Part shown: positions 53,100 through 62,873 of the stretch, in pieces
Layout: every line of letters starts with the position of its first letter
Position numbering within the stretch: the stretch's first letter is position 1
Origin: Lacipirellulaceae bacterium
Lineage (GTDB): Bacteria > Planctomycetota > Planctomycetia > Pirellulales > Lacipirellulaceae
Direction: 5' to 3'
DNA length: 64,000 bases
NCBI GenBank assembly: GCA_040218535.1
Contig: JAVJRG010000005.1
Location: 1,674,001 to 1,738,000, forward strand
Made by a program: the position numbers and the translations under genes
Notes under the pieces: generated by a model
Seen by the model: only the letters and a program-made list of their open reading frames with translations
Databases searched by the model: none
What the model was told of the DNA's origin: nothing

Positions 53100-53888
53100 A
53101 TGAAGCCACAAGCTAAGAAAGAAGCCAATTCACAACTTCCAACGTCCCTGGCTCGGTTCGCCTCTATAAATACTTTGCTGATTGTTCCAGTTATCCCACT
53201 ACCAATATTTCTCCTTGCCATTGTTGCTCTTTTCGCTTCTGGCAGTGGGCGTACGCAAGCTAAAGAACTCAGTGTTAGAGCGGTTGCTACAGTAACTGAC
53301 ATCGAACAATCTGGCACCGTTGATTTTCAGTTTCCGCTAAATTTGTCAGTTGGCGATGTCGGCTCCTTTCAAGCTGACTTTAATGACCTTGCCTTTCCGC
53401 GAGGGGCCAGATTTAGTGGGGGATTCGGCGCACCTGGGATTACGACCAGAGTACGAAACATCCATTCTGAAGTCCGATTCGGAAGTGCTATTGTCCTTTC
53501 GGATAGCGCTACTCTCTTAGCGATTAGGCATGATCCTCATACTAGCGGCACTCCTGAGAACCCCGGTGTAATAGCAATCGGTGAACACGTAAGTATTTAC
53601 GGCTCGGGTGATGCTTCGGAAGGCGGCTATGCTTGGCGCACCACAGGCTATTTTTCTACTGCTGGGGATTCACTAAGTGGCGGTGAGCTAGTTAGCGATA
53701 TTCTCGATGGAGCGCTGATAACGACTCGCCAACTATTTATGAGAGTGACTCAACCTGGATCTACTGGAGCTTACGAGGTCTCCGCAATGTTGTCAGAAGT
53801 GACTGTCGTACCCGAGCCGAACTCTTCACTTACAGCTTTGCTCGCATCCATCTACTGCCTGTGTCCTCGTTGTCGACGAACTGCCTAG
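53100..53888 (+). CDS. PEP-CTERM-type exported protein
   Basis: A 262-residue protein with a long N-terminus and a membrane helix at about residues 27-47, then a beta-rich secreted part (FQFPLNLSVGDVGSFQADF in part). The C-terminus has the sorting pattern VPEP (about residue 238), a hydrophobic stretch (SLTALLASIYCLC) and basic CRRTA, as read by exosortase/archaeosortase-type systems. No exosortase gene is in the window. Codon use is visibly AT-richer than its neighbours. Function unknown; surface or matrix roles are known for other PEP-CTERM proteins. Confidence 0.7.
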   Translation: MKPQAKKEANSQLPTSLARFASINTLLIVPVIPLPIFLLAIVALFASGSGRTQAKELSVRAVATVTDIEQSGTVDFQFPLNLSVGDVGSFQADFNDLAFPRGARFSGGFGAPGITTRVRNIHSEVRFGSAIVLSDSATLLAIRHDPHTSGTPENPGVIAIGEHVSIYGSGDASEGGYAWRTTGYFSTAGDSLSGGELVSDILDGALITTRQLFMRVTQPGSTGAYEVSAMLSEVTVVPEPNSSLTALLASIYCLCPRCRRTA

Positions 53889-54416
53889 AGAAGTCGTTGA
53901 GTCTACGTAGGCTTGCCAGTCTCTGGGCAAGCTAACTATCTGTCTTATGGAAAGAGAGCCGGCCAAGCTTTCCTGCTGCGGCGCACGAGCACCCAAGGTA
54001 AAATGACGCCACGGCAAGGACTCCAGCCGAACGCCAGCACGGCACTATCCAAGCTTTCGTGATTCTGCACTTTCTGCACAAGAGAGCCGAGAATTTTGCG
54101 AGCGCAAATTCACCCCTCAGCCGACGAGCCATTCATCATTCTGGGCTAGAAAGGTAGGGCTTTCGATCTACGGCACACACTGAGACAGAGTCGATTTTGC
54201 ACCTGCTTTTTCATTTAGAGCAAGAAAGCAGAATTGCAGAATCATCTTGGTGGCGTTCCAACACGAGGGAACCGTGAGCCCCGTGGGTAGCAGGCACCCC
54301 GTTTGACACCTCGGGAAAACAAACCCTATATTAGCGGCAAAACGATCGTAAATCTTTGCCTGCTTGGGACATGATATCACTGACCCCAAGCCCCACCCGA
54401 AGGCCCGAAATTGCCC
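53889..54416. other. 528-base gap between the PEP-CTERM gene and tkt
   Basis: Just after the PEP-CTERM gene a 7-bp hairpin GCTTGCC/GGCAAGC (53911-53932) could end its transcript, although no T-run follows. The right part holds the tkt promoter. The middle (about 53940-54290) shows no ORF, repeat or RNA that can be supported. Confidence 0.5.
54303..54332 (+). promoter_or_regulatory. sigma70-type promoter of tkt
   Basis: TTGACA (54303-54308, consensus) and TATATT (54327-54332, five of six) are separated by 18 bases. Transcription would start near 54339, giving a leader of roughly 78 bases before ATG 54417. Confidence 0.75.
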
Positions 54417-56468
54417 ATGTCGACCGTCGCCAGCGATACTACGCAGCTCACCATCAACACCATCCGCACGCTTGCGATGGACGGCGTGCAAGCCGCCAAT
54501 AGCGGGCACCCGGGCACACCGATGGCCCTTGCCCCCGTGGCCTACGAGCTGTGGGCGAACAAACTGCGTTACGATCCGGCCGCTCCGCATTGGGCCAATC
54601 GCGATCGCTATATTCTCTCCTGCGGACACGCTTCGATGCTGATTTACTCACTTCTTCATTTGGCAGAAGTGAAGAAGGTGGGGGAAGGCGGTAATGTCAC
54701 CGACGAAGTCTCCGTGTCGCTGGACGCGTTGAAGGACTTCCGCCAGTGGGGCAGCGTCACCCCGGGCCATCCGGAGTACCATCATACGACTGGCGTCGAG
54801 ACAACCACCGGCCCCTTAGGTCAGGGTTGTGGCAACAGCGTCGGGATGGCCATTGCCGGAAAATGGCTGGCTGCGAATTACAATAAACCAGGCTACGAAC
54901 TGTTTGACTACAACGTCTACGCTCAGTGCAGTGATGGCGATCTGATGGAAGGTGTCGCCTGCGAGGCTGCCTCTCTCGGCGGGCACCTGAAGCTTTCCAA
55001 CTTGTGTTGGATATACGACGACAACAATATCACGATCGAAGGGGACACCGACCTCGCCTTTAGCGAGGACGTCGGCAAGCGTTTCGCTGGTTTAGGCTGG
55101 AACGTCGTCACCGTTGATGATGCTAACGATCTCGACGCGCTCGGCAAGGCTTACGACGCATTCGAGCAGTGTGATGACGCCCCCACGCTGATCATCGTCA
55201 AAAGTATCATCGCCTGGGGTTCACCCAACATGGCGAATACTCATGGTGCCCACGGCGCACCGCTCGGTGAGGAAGAGATTCGCCTCACCAAAGAAGCCTA
55301 CGGCTGGCCCGCTGACGAGAAGTTCCACGTTCCCGAAGAAGCCTACGAGAACTTCCGCAGCACGCTCGGTGAACGCGGCAAGCAAACACGTGAAGAGTGG
55401 GATACGCTCTTTGAAAAGTACGCGGGTGAATTCCCTGAAGAGGCCGCGGAAGTCAAAGCGATTCTCGCTGGCGAACTCCCCTCGGGTTGGGACAGCGATC
55501 TCCCTGAATTCCAAGCGGACGAAAAGGGAATGGCGTCGCGAGCCTCAGGCGGAAAAGTCCTCAACGCATTCGCTGCCAAGATTCCTTGGTTGATTGGCGG
55601 TTCAGCCGATCTGGCTCCATCAACCAAGACATTGATCGATGGGGCAGACGGGTTCGGAGCTGAGAGCTATGGCGGGCGGAATCTCCACTTCGGCATCCGC
55701 GAACATGGTATGGCGGCAGCGGTCAACGGCATGACGCTCAGCGGGCTACGTGCCTACGGAGCAACGTTCTTCGTCTTTAGCGACTACCTGCGTCCTTCGA
55801 TGCGTCTGAGTGCTCTGATGGGTGTGCCAGCCGTGCAGGTGTTTACGCACGATTCCATTGGCGTCGGCGAGGATGGACCAACCCACCAGCCCATCGAACA
55901 ACTTGCTGCCGCGCGGGCAATTCCAGGCCTTGTCGTCATTCGCCCCGGCGATGCCAATGAAGTCGTTTACGCTTGGCACGCTGCTCTCAGCCAAAAGCAT
56001 CGTCCCACGGCTTTGGTGCTCACGCGTCAGAACCTGCCAACGCTTGATCGCACGAAGTACGCATCGGCAGAGGGAGCGAAACAAGGCGGTTACATCGTTG
56101 CAGATGCCGAGGGCGACAGCCCTGAAGTGATTCTGTTGGCTAGCGGCAGCGAACTTTCGCTAGCTGTTGAGGCATACGAGCAGCTCACTGCCGAGGGAAT
56201 CAAGGCCCGCGTCGTCAGCTTGCCCTCGTTCGAACTGTTCGAAGACCAAACGGCCGAATACCGCGATCAAGTCCTGCCGGCATCGGTCACGGCCCGCGTC
56301 GGCGTTGAAGCGGGTGTCCGTCAAGGTTGGGATCGGTATCTCGGAGTGTGCGGAGCTTTCGTTGGCATGAGCAGCTTCGGTGCGTCGGCACCAGCGGAAC
56401 GTGTCTACCAGGAAATGGGCATCACGGCTGAAAACGTCGTTGCCGAGGCCAAGAAGCAACTGGGCTAG
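54417..56468 (+). CDS. tkt: transketolase
   Basis: A 683-residue thiamine-diphosphate enzyme of the pentose phosphate pathway that moves two-carbon units between sugar phosphates. ATG 54417 is used; a TTG two codons earlier is less likely. Motifs in order: SGHPGTPM, GHASMLIYSLLH, the ThDP/Mg segment SDGDLMEG ... DDNNITIEG, the pyrimidine-domain IREHGMAAAVNGM, and THDSIGVGEDGPTHQP. Size and order are normal for a bacterial enzyme. It is monocistronic behind a near-consensus promoter; the next gene starts 64 bases on. Confidence 0.97.
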   Translation: MSTVASDTTQLTINTIRTLAMDGVQAANSGHPGTPMALAPVAYELWANKLRYDPAAPHWANRDRYILSCGHASMLIYSLLHLAEVKKVGEGGNVTDEVSVSLDALKDFRQWGSVTPGHPEYHHTTGVETTTGPLGQGCGNSVGMAIAGKWLAANYNKPGYELFDYNVYAQCSDGDLMEGVACEAASLGGHLKLSNLCWIYDDNNITIEGDTDLAFSEDVGKRFAGLGWNVVTVDDANDLDALGKAYDAFEQCDDAPTLIIVKSIIAWGSPNMANTHGAHGAPLGEEEIRLTKEAYGWPADEKFHVPEEAYENFRSTLGERGKQTREEWDTLFEKYAGEFPEEAAEVKAILAGELPSGWDSDLPEFQADEKGMASRASGGKVLNAFAAKIPWLIGGSADLAPSTKTLIDGADGFGAESYGGRNLHFGIREHGMAAAVNGMTLSGLRAYGATFFVFSDYLRPSMRLSALMGVPAVQVFTHDSIGVGEDGPTHQPIEQLAAARAIPGLVVIRPGDANEVVYAWHAALSQKHRPTALVLTRQNLPTLDRTKYASAEGAKQGGYIVADAEGDSPEVILLASGSELSLAVEAYEQLTAEGIKARVVSLPSFELFEDQTAEYRDQVLPASVTARVGVEAGVRQGWDRYLGVCGAFVGMSSFGASAPAERVYQEMGITAENVVAEAKKQLG

Positions 56469-56532
56469 TCGTGGCTTCGTGTCGGTGAGTTCTCCCGTAT
56501 CAATCTCGTGAAGAGCAAGGCGAACCGTCTCA

Positions 56533-57246
56533 GTGACTGCCGCATTCTTGGCGAAGTTGATACCGATCCCCGGTTTCTCCGAACCCTTTAGCAGCCTATC
56601 GCACTTGGCCGGTGCTGTTCTTTTTGCAGCGCTTACTGTGCCACTACTGCGTCGCGCTCATAAGGGTCTCTCCGATTATCGCAGCCGTAGGATCGGCCTG
56701 TTGATCTTTTCGTTTGGGGCTGTTTTTCTTCTTTCGATGAGTGGTGTCTACCACTTACTCAGCCCTAGTGGAGCAGGGCGGCAGGTTCTACAAAGGCTCG
56801 ATCACGCGGCTATTTTCGTTCTCATTGCCAGTTCATTCACTCCCATCCATCTCATTCTCTTTCGTGGCTGGGGCAAATGGGGCGTGCTGGTGTTGATCTG
56901 GAGCTTAGCGATCACGGCAATTGTCCTGAAAACCGTCTACTTCAACGAGATGCCGGTGATGCTGGGGCTGCTCATGTACTTGGGGCTCGGCTGGGTCGGC
57001 TTAGGAACGGGAATCGCCATCTGGCGAAGACGCGGATTTGCGTTCGTAGCCCCGATCCTCTGGGGCGGACTCGCGTATTCAATCGGCGCCGTGCTGGAGT
57101 TCGTCAAAAGCCCCATCATCATTCCTGGTGTCATTCAATGGCACGAAGTTTTTCATATCGCCGTGCTGATGGGGTTAGCCTTTCACTGGTCGTTCATCTA
57201 CAGCATCGCTGATGCGGAGCCAAGAACAGACCGGATAACTGGATAG
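56533..57246 (+). CDS. hemolysin III / PAQR-family membrane protein
   Basis: A 237-residue protein with seven membrane helices and GTG start 56533. The PAQR/HlyIII zinc-site residues are present: SLSHLAG in helix 1, SGVYHL in helix 2, LDHAAIFVLIASSFTP in helix 3, and WHEVFHIAVLMGLAFHW in helix 7. Relatives are proposed to be metal-dependent hydrolases of membrane lipids (ceramidase-like), and the bacterial ones are tied to membrane lipid homeostasis; hemolysis itself is doubtful. It lies 64 bases after tkt, on the same strand, with no other link. Confidence 0.92.
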   Translation: MTAAFLAKLIPIPGFSEPFSSLSHLAGAVLFAALTVPLLRRAHKGLSDYRSRRIGLLIFSFGAVFLLSMSGVYHLLSPSGAGRQVLQRLDHAAIFVLIASSFTPIHLILFRGWGKWGVLVLIWSLAITAIVLKTVYFNEMPVMLGLLMYLGLGWVGLGTGIAIWRRRGFAFVAPILWGGLAYSIGAVLEFVKSPIIIPGVIQWHEVFHIAVLMGLAFHWSFIYSIADAEPRTDRITG

Positions 57247-57384
57247 TGCCGGATTGACGAGATGAAGTTGCTGTCTGTTCATCGCAAAACACTTGCGAAA
57301 CTTGAAGAAGTAGCCTTCGACTTTGCCAGCCATCACGTCGATCTTGTTCAACCTGTTATCCTGTCTAACTCGATTGTTGCGTTC

Positions 57385-57413
57385 TTGCCCCGAGTGAGTC
57401 GGTCGTTGATAAT
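57385..57413 (+). promoter_or_regulatory. possible promoter of the exported orphan at 57457
   Basis: TTGCCC (four of six) and GATAAT (five of six) are separated by 17 bases. The implied transcript start is near 57420, about 37 bases ahead of the ATG. Confidence 0.45.
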
Positions 57414-57456
57414 GCAGATTCACTAGGAAGACTCACCCTCCCAATTGGCAGTAACT

Positions 57457-59223
57457 ATGATCGCTCGCTCTTTTCGATACGCGCTCTCATCGCTTAGCTT
57501 GTGCGTCGCCCTTTCCGTGAATTGCTTTGCCGCGGACGTTCTTAACCACCTGCCCGAGAATGCACTCGGGTTTGCTTTAGCTCAAGACTTGGAGCAGGTC
57601 GACGCGAAAGTCCAGCAGTTTACCAAGCTATTCTCAATCGATGGTGTTCCCGCGCCGCTCATGTTCTTGAACTTGGCAACCGGGCTGAATGAGGGGCTGG
57701 ATCGAAACGGAGATCTCATGCTTGCCATGCTGCCGGGGGAAGAGGTTAGCTCTGACCCCATCCCCATGCTGTTACTTCCCGTCACAGATTACGCAAAGTT
57801 CGTTGCTCCCATTGAAGGCGATGGTACTGGAGAAATAAGCCGAGTGACCATCGCGGGCGAGGAGGTGCTGATTGCCGGGCAAGGGAAGTTCGCTTTGCTC
57901 ATGAATTTAGAGAATCGCGAACTGATGGAAAGCCTCGTGGCTCTGGAACCTCACGCCCACAGCGACGTGAAACTTTTGGAGAACTGGATTGCCGAGAACG
58001 ATGTTGTGATCTCCGTCATGCCCGCGGGAGTGAAGACGATTAGTAAGCTGGGCCGCGATTCGCTGGAAGAAGAAATCGAAAGTACCGAAGCGAGACTCGA
58101 AAACGTCGATGATCCTGAACAACTGAAGATGATGGAACCGGCAATGCGGGCCTTGAAGTTCTACGATCGTATCCTCGTCGCAGGTCCCGAAGAAATTGAA
58201 TCCGCGAGCGTTGGCCTCGCGATGGACGAGCAGCAGAATCTTAAAGTCAGCGATCGCATTGTGCTAACCGAGAACGGACAGCTCGCTGCCGCTCCGCTGG
58301 CGAAGCCGCTGCCGAGCTCGCCGTTGTCCGACTACGCCGATCAACCGATTGTCGGTGCAGGCGGCGGCCCAATGCCGGCAGAATGGACGCAGAAGCTGTC
58401 TCTTCTTGCTCATACGTTTGTTAAGAACAATCCTGAGATCTACGGTCTTGAAGAGATTGATGAGGCTGAGTGGGCCAAGGCGGAGAAGAGCTGGGAGCAG
58501 TCGATTCGCGACCTCCGAGGGATGTCTCTGGTGGTGCTACCGGGCAAAGACGAAGAACCCATCTACAGTAATCTGTTCAGCGTGCTGACGGTCGTGAATT
58601 CAGACAGCTACTTGGAAAGTTATCGCGAGGGCATTGAAGCTTGGAATTCGGTCATGTCGCAGTCCACTAACGACATGAGCTTCCATTACGAAATCGAGGA
58701 CGTCACCATTGCAGGTAAGTCTGGCATGGTCATGATGCTTGACGTCATGGAAATGATGGGTGAGCAAGAAATGGCGCCGATTCGACAGATGATGAAGGCC
58801 ATGTTTGGGGCCGATGGCAAGTTGCGGATCTATCTGGTCAAGATCGACGAGACCCGTCTCTTCAGCGGCGTTGCTACCGAAGAGCAGATTGAAACCCTTA
58901 TCGAAGCTTCCGTCAGCGACAATCCCACACTCGATAAGAACGAAAACATTCTGACGACGCTCAAGCAACTCGACAGCGGAGCCCAGTGGATGGGAGTCGT
59001 GAGTCCCCAGGGCGTCATGCAATGGTTTGAGCGAATGATGACGATGGTCATGCGGCAGTTCGGCGGAGGCATGATGCCCCAGTTTGCCGACTACCCGCCA
59101 GCTCCTCCGGTAGGTCTGGCACTGCGAATTGAAGGTCGCCTCATCGCCAGCGAAATGGTCTGGCCATCTGAGACTTTGAGCGGGCTTGCTGATTACATTC
59201 AAGCGATGGAAGAAGCAAACTAG
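57457..59223 (+). CDS. exported planctomycete protein of unknown function
   Basis: A 588-residue protein; ATG 57457 opens a signal peptide (about residues 1-25, ending NCFAAD). The mature part alternates strands and helices in two rough halves (residues 30-280 and 300-560), with motifs such as LPENALGFALAQDLEQVD, LLLPVTDYAKFV and, near the end, ALRIEGRLIASEMVWPSETL (part). Methionine is unusually frequent in the second half (VMMLDVMEMMGEQEM). No enzyme signature is seen. Its stop is ten bases before a palindromic element that separates it from the convergent amidohydrolase gene. Confidence 0.7.
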   Translation: MIARSFRYALSSLSLCVALSVNCFAADVLNHLPENALGFALAQDLEQVDAKVQQFTKLFSIDGVPAPLMFLNLATGLNEGLDRNGDLMLAMLPGEEVSSDPIPMLLLPVTDYAKFVAPIEGDGTGEISRVTIAGEEVLIAGQGKFALLMNLENRELMESLVALEPHAHSDVKLLENWIAENDVVISVMPAGVKTISKLGRDSLEEEIESTEARLENVDDPEQLKMMEPAMRALKFYDRILVAGPEEIESASVGLAMDEQQNLKVSDRIVLTENGQLAAAPLAKPLPSSPLSDYADQPIVGAGGGPMPAEWTQKLSLLAHTFVKNNPEIYGLEEIDEAEWAKAEKSWEQSIRDLRGMSLVVLPGKDEEPIYSNLFSVLTVVNSDSYLESYREGIEAWNSVMSQSTNDMSFHYEIEDVTIAGKSGMVMMLDVMEMMGEQEMAPIRQMMKAMFGADGKLRIYLVKIDETRLFSGVATEEQIETLIEASVSDNPTLDKNENILTTLKQLDSGAQWMGVVSPQGVMQWFERMMTMVMRQFGGGMMPQFADYPPAPPVGLALRIEGRLIASEMVWPSETLSGLADYIQAMEEAN

Positions 59224-59232
59224 GTTCAGCGC

Positions 59233-59302
59233 GTAGCCACGTTCGCCAGAACGTGGAAGTGCGAATGAAAGGTTTGATCCACCGTCTGGCGACGGTGGCT
59301 AC
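59233..59302. repeat. GTAGCC-bounded paired-hairpin element between convergent genes
   Basis: Left unit 59233-59256 (GTAGCC plus hairpin CCACGTT/AACGTGG) and right unit 59279-59302 (hairpin CCACCGT/ACGGTGG plus GGCTAC) are near reverse complements with paired changes. The stop codon of the amidohydrolase gene (TAG, complement of 59299-59301) lies inside its GTAGCC edge. Confidence 0.82.
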
Positions 59303-60525
59303 AACTTTTGCCCAAGAAGCCAGACACCCACTGGAGACGTATCGCTTTCCAAAATTGCTGTCAATGGATTCTCGTCAATCTCGCACGGCAGAGCCACCAA
59401 ATCCGCGAGTTTCCCCGGCGTAATCGTGCCAACCTTTGCTTCCCAGCCGATCGCTTCCGCAGCTTGAGAAGTTCCCATCGCCAACACCTCTTCTGGCGGA
59501 ATTGTGGGGAACTGCCTCGCGATGGTTCGTAGTTCGGCAAGGACAGAAAGATCAGGATTCGACGCGCGGCTATCCGTTCCCGCTACGACGCGGACCCCTG
59601 CGGCTCTCATTTTTTCCAAAGGGTAGGCTTTGTGATCAAAATAATTGTGCGTTCGCGGGCAATAGACAACTGATAACCGTTCTCGCCTTTGGCCAAGGAA
59701 ATCGATTTCGGCATCGTCCAGATAATTGCCATGAATCACTAAAGCCTTCTCGGCATGTGAAAGTCTCTTCAGATAATCCAGGGGGCGCGTTCCGAGCGGA
59801 ATCACCTCGGGATCCCACATACTGCGTTCGTCCAGAAGCTCCTGAAACGGCCCGTCGTTTGCGCGCAGTAGTTGTAGTTCTTCTTCCGATTCAGCCAGGT
59901 GCATGGCCACGGGATAGCGGTTAGCAACAGCAAGCTCAATCAGCGTATCGAGCAGTTTGAGGCTTACCGTGTAGGGTGCATGGGGGCTAACCCCAACGCC
60001 AGCGACGCCAGAGTCGATATTACACTTTTCGAGATAGCCTGCTATCTGATGCTCAAGTCCCTGAAAGACCGAATCTGCTCGGGCGTGTGAGAACCCAATG
60101 GCCTCGGCTAGCAGGAGCAAGTTGGGGCTATCTGAGTCAGCGTAGTAGTAGGATGCGGGGGAAGTGGCAATCTCTGCCACGGTAGTGACGCCGAATTCTA
60201 GGGATTCAGCCAACCCCTTCTGGATGGCCGCTTTGGCGTCGCGGTTTCCGCGTTGACGATCTGCGATGACGCTGCGAATCCAAGCTGGAAGCCCTTCATC
60301 CGCCGGACCAAGCGGAGCTTGCTGGTCGCTAAACTCCAAATGCGTGTGTGCGTTAACCAACCCTGGGATCAGTGCAACGTCGCCAAGGTCTTCACAGGGG
60401 CCTGAGAATTCCGCGGCGCGACCCACTTCAACAATCTTACCGCCAGAGATCGTTACCATGCCGTCCTCAATGGCGGGCGTATCCATTGGCAAGACCCAGC
60501 GAGCACGTAACGAGAGAGGCTTCAT
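59299..60525 (-). CDS. amidohydrolase, candidate aminofutalosine deaminase
   Basis: A 408-residue metal-dependent deaminase of the Atz/Trz/SsnA-type amidohydrolases. ATG 60525 is used. Metal ligands are visible: NAHTHLE (HxH), MHLAESEEE, VIHGNYL and GTDS. The family includes adenosine-like deaminases; because mqnC lies three genes upstream on the same strand, the most likely role is removal of the 6-amino group of aminofutalosine in the futalosine menaquinone pathway. Guanine deaminase, or S-adenosylhomocysteine/methylthioadenosine deaminase, are the alternatives. It starts 23 bases after the stop of the permease/protease fusion. Confidence 0.85.
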   Translation of the reverse strand: MKPLSLRARWVLPMDTPAIEDGMVTISGGKIVEVGRAAEFSGPCEDLGDVALIPGLVNAHTHLEFSDQQAPLGPADEGLPAWIRSVIADRQRGNRDAKAAIQKGLAESLEFGVTTVAEIATSPASYYYADSDSPNLLLLAEAIGFSHARADSVFQGLEHQIAGYLEKCNIDSGVAGVGVSPHAPYTVSLKLLDTLIELAVANRYPVAMHLAESEEELQLLRANDGPFQELLDERSMWDPEVIPLGTRPLDYLKRLSHAEKALVIHGNYLDDAEIDFLGQRRERLSVVYCPRTHNYFDHKAYPLEKMRAAGVRVVAGTDSRASNPDLSVLAELRTIARQFPTIPPEEVLAMGTSQAAEAIGWEAKVGTITPGKLADLVALPCEIDENPLTAILESDTSPVGVWLLGQKL

Positions 60526-60548
60526 AAAAGAGAGAGCTCCTCCGCCCA

Positions 60549-62849
60549 CTAGCTATTCGCCAAGGAGACGTTGCCGCGGTCTCGTGCTTCCTGCAGGCGT
60601 TCTTCTTTTGATCGATGGTACGTCGCCTTCTGCAAGATCGCGAGTATTAGTGCCAAGGCGATTCCACAGAGGACCATCACGGCAGGTTGGTAGAGTGCCG
60701 GATCGTCGCCACCAAGCAGTTGATAGGCAAAGGAATCGGGATGCGACGCGGCATACTCCGCACCGTGATAGACAACAAATTGCAAGCTGTTGTGGATGAA
60801 ATGGAAGACGATGCAAGGCAACAGGCTACCACTTTGCACCGCCAAGTAACCAATTAGTATGCCCAGCGTTGCAGCACTGAGCTTCTGCTGCATCACTGTG
60901 TGAACCGCTCCAAAGGCAACTGCAGAAATCCCAATCGCCCACCACTTGTGCCCCAGATGCCGCAGCCCAGAAAGGATGAATCCCCGGAAAGCAACTTCCT
61001 CGCAGATCGCTGGCAGCAGTGCCATCAGCAGGAACGGGAGCCACCAGTAACCTGAACTGAAGAGCACCTCCTGGAATTGTTGCATCGAGTTCTGCATCTC
61101 AGGAGCGATCGGATACACCTTGCCAATCAAGACTTGCAGTCCGATCGAAAGTGGGTGGACAACCAGGGCGAGCAGGAATGCCAAAGCCACGTATTTGCCG
61201 CGAGGAACTCGATCGAGCAATAACGTTTTCAGTGGCTTAGCCGTTAGCACAAAGGTCATCAGGGCCGCTGGTGCGAGGACGCAAACGAGCTGCATGATGA
61301 GCGTTGAAACGACAATGAATTGCAAGCTCGAACTGTCGGCACCACGCGCAGAGAACGCTACCGAGGCGAAGAACTGCGCGATCATAATCAGCACGATGCA
61401 AAGCACGGCTTGAGCAAGCGTCGACGTAGGTCGGCGATCTCGCACGAGACTCTTGAGCCAACGCCCGAGTTCCAAACGCTCGCTTTCGCGGAACAGGACC
61501 GATTCGCTGGCGAACTGCTCTTCAGCCCAGCGTATGGCTAGGAGGCAACACATGAACGTAACGCCGAGCACCGGAACGGCGAAACGCAAGACCTCGAAAT
61601 ACTGGCCCTCGATGATACTTCGAAGCAAGAGAATCAGGCCTGTCAGTGGCACGAGGCTGGTCCCCAGTTCGAGTTCCACGCCCGGTGACATCGGCAGCAA
61701 CATGAGTGGCATCGTCACAAGCATGAGCGGCATCAAGTAGTACTGACCTTCTTTGGTACTCTTAGCAAAGGCAGCACAGGCCAAGCACAGGGCTCCAAAG
61801 AGCGCGGAAATCGGAACCAAAGCCAGCACCAAGAACAGACTGGCGCTCAGCGAGGGCATCGTGAACGAACCCATCGAACCAAAGGCCGGATTCGCAGCCA
61901 ATTGAGAGGTGACGAACTTGCTCGTCAATCCGAGTGTTGCCAAGTTAAGCAAAGCGGTTGCCGAGCTGAAAAGCATGACAGTGAGCAATTTGCCCCAAAC
62001 AATTTCGCGTCGCATCGCTGGGCTGGTGAGCAAGGTCTCAAGGGTGCCACGTTCTTTCTCGCCGGCACAAAGATCGACGGCCGGATAGAAAGCACCTGTC
62101 AACGCCCAGATGATGAGAACGAAGGGGAGAATCTTTGACAGAATCGCCACTTGTTTCTGCTCAACGGGAGCGGTGTCCTGTGGCTGAAACTCAAACGGCT
62201 GCGTCGCCTGCAACGGGACGTTGCTATCGGAGAGATTGTTCGTGGTGATGCGCTGACGCCAGAGCCGAAGCACCCGCTCTAACCGAAACTGTGCGGACTG
62301 TGATTTGTCGTCTGCCGCGTTGTACGTTGGCTTCAGTTCGAGAGCTTGGCTTTGCCCTTTCGAATCGCGATCAAGAACCGACTGCCGGACAGCCAACAGC
62401 CCCTCTCCGAAACCCTCAGGAAATTCAAGGATCGCCTGAACTTGACCCGCTTCTAGCAATCGGCGAGCGTGATCCGAGGGTGATTCACCCTGCTTGCGAG
62501 CAAGGTAGTTTGCAGCCTGCTCCTCTTCGGCCAACTTCTCTGCTCTGACGACTTGCAGGCTTTCTTGTTGCGACTTGTGCTTCATTAGGTCGAGATGAAA
62601 GTAATCACCGTCTAGCAACGGAGGCAACCAATTCGACTCTTCGAGCTCGGCTATTTCCAGCTCTTCAGCACCGATAACCAGCACCTTCGCGGCATGGCTC
62701 TGCATAAACTGCATCATCTGCATGAAGCTCATACCCAAAAGCGGATAGAGCAAGAGCGGCAAGATGGCGATCAAGAACAGAGTCCGCCGGTCGCGCAGCT
62801 GATCTCGCATTTCGCGAGAGAAGATCAGTTTGACATTCTTCCACTGCAT
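60549..62849 (-). CDS. ABC-2 type permease fused to a CPBP (CAAX-type) intramembrane protease
   Basis: A 766-residue protein. Residues 1-450 are NatB-like: a first helix at about 25-48, a long periplasmic loop (50-225), then a block of helices (around 240-440) with GEKERGTLETLL. From about 480 a second membrane part follows; residues 560-720 are a CPBP protease domain with Glu617-Glu618-x3-Arg622, His650 in FGAVH, and His683-x3-Asn687, so the proposed catalytic set is complete. This is the known layout of ABC permease/CPBP fusions. With the ATPase encoded 24 bases upstream it should form a sodium- or lipid/peptide-exporting ABC system; the substrate is unknown. Confidence 0.9.
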   Translation of the reverse strand: MQWKNVKLIFSREMRDQLRDRRTLFLIAILPLLLYPLLGMSFMQMMQFMQSHAAKVLVIGAEELEIAELEESNWLPPLLDGDYFHLDLMKHKSQQESLQVVRAEKLAEEEQAANYLARKQGESPSDHARRLLEAGQVQAILEFPEGFGEGLLAVRQSVLDRDSKGQSQALELKPTYNAADDKSQSAQFRLERVLRLWRQRITTNNLSDSNVPLQATQPFEFQPQDTAPVEQKQVAILSKILPFVLIIWALTGAFYPAVDLCAGEKERGTLETLLTSPAMRREIVWGKLLTVMLFSSATALLNLATLGLTSKFVTSQLAANPAFGSMGSFTMPSLSASLFLVLALVPISALFGALCLACAAFAKSTKEGQYYLMPLMLVTMPLMLLPMSPGVELELGTSLVPLTGLILLLRSIIEGQYFEVLRFAVPVLGVTFMCCLLAIRWAEEQFASESVLFRESERLELGRWLKSLVRDRRPTSTLAQAVLCIVLIMIAQFFASVAFSARGADSSSLQFIVVSTLIMQLVCVLAPAALMTFVLTAKPLKTLLLDRVPRGKYVALAFLLALVVHPLSIGLQVLIGKVYPIAPEMQNSMQQFQEVLFSSGYWWLPFLLMALLPAICEEVAFRGFILSGLRHLGHKWWAIGISAVAFGAVHTVMQQKLSAATLGILIGYLAVQSGSLLPCIVFHFIHNSLQFVVYHGAEYAASHPDSFAYQLLGGDDPALYQPAVMVLCGIALALILAILQKATYHRSKEERLQEARDRGNVSLANS

Positions 62850-62873
62850 GGATTTTTACTTTACCGGGTTCGA

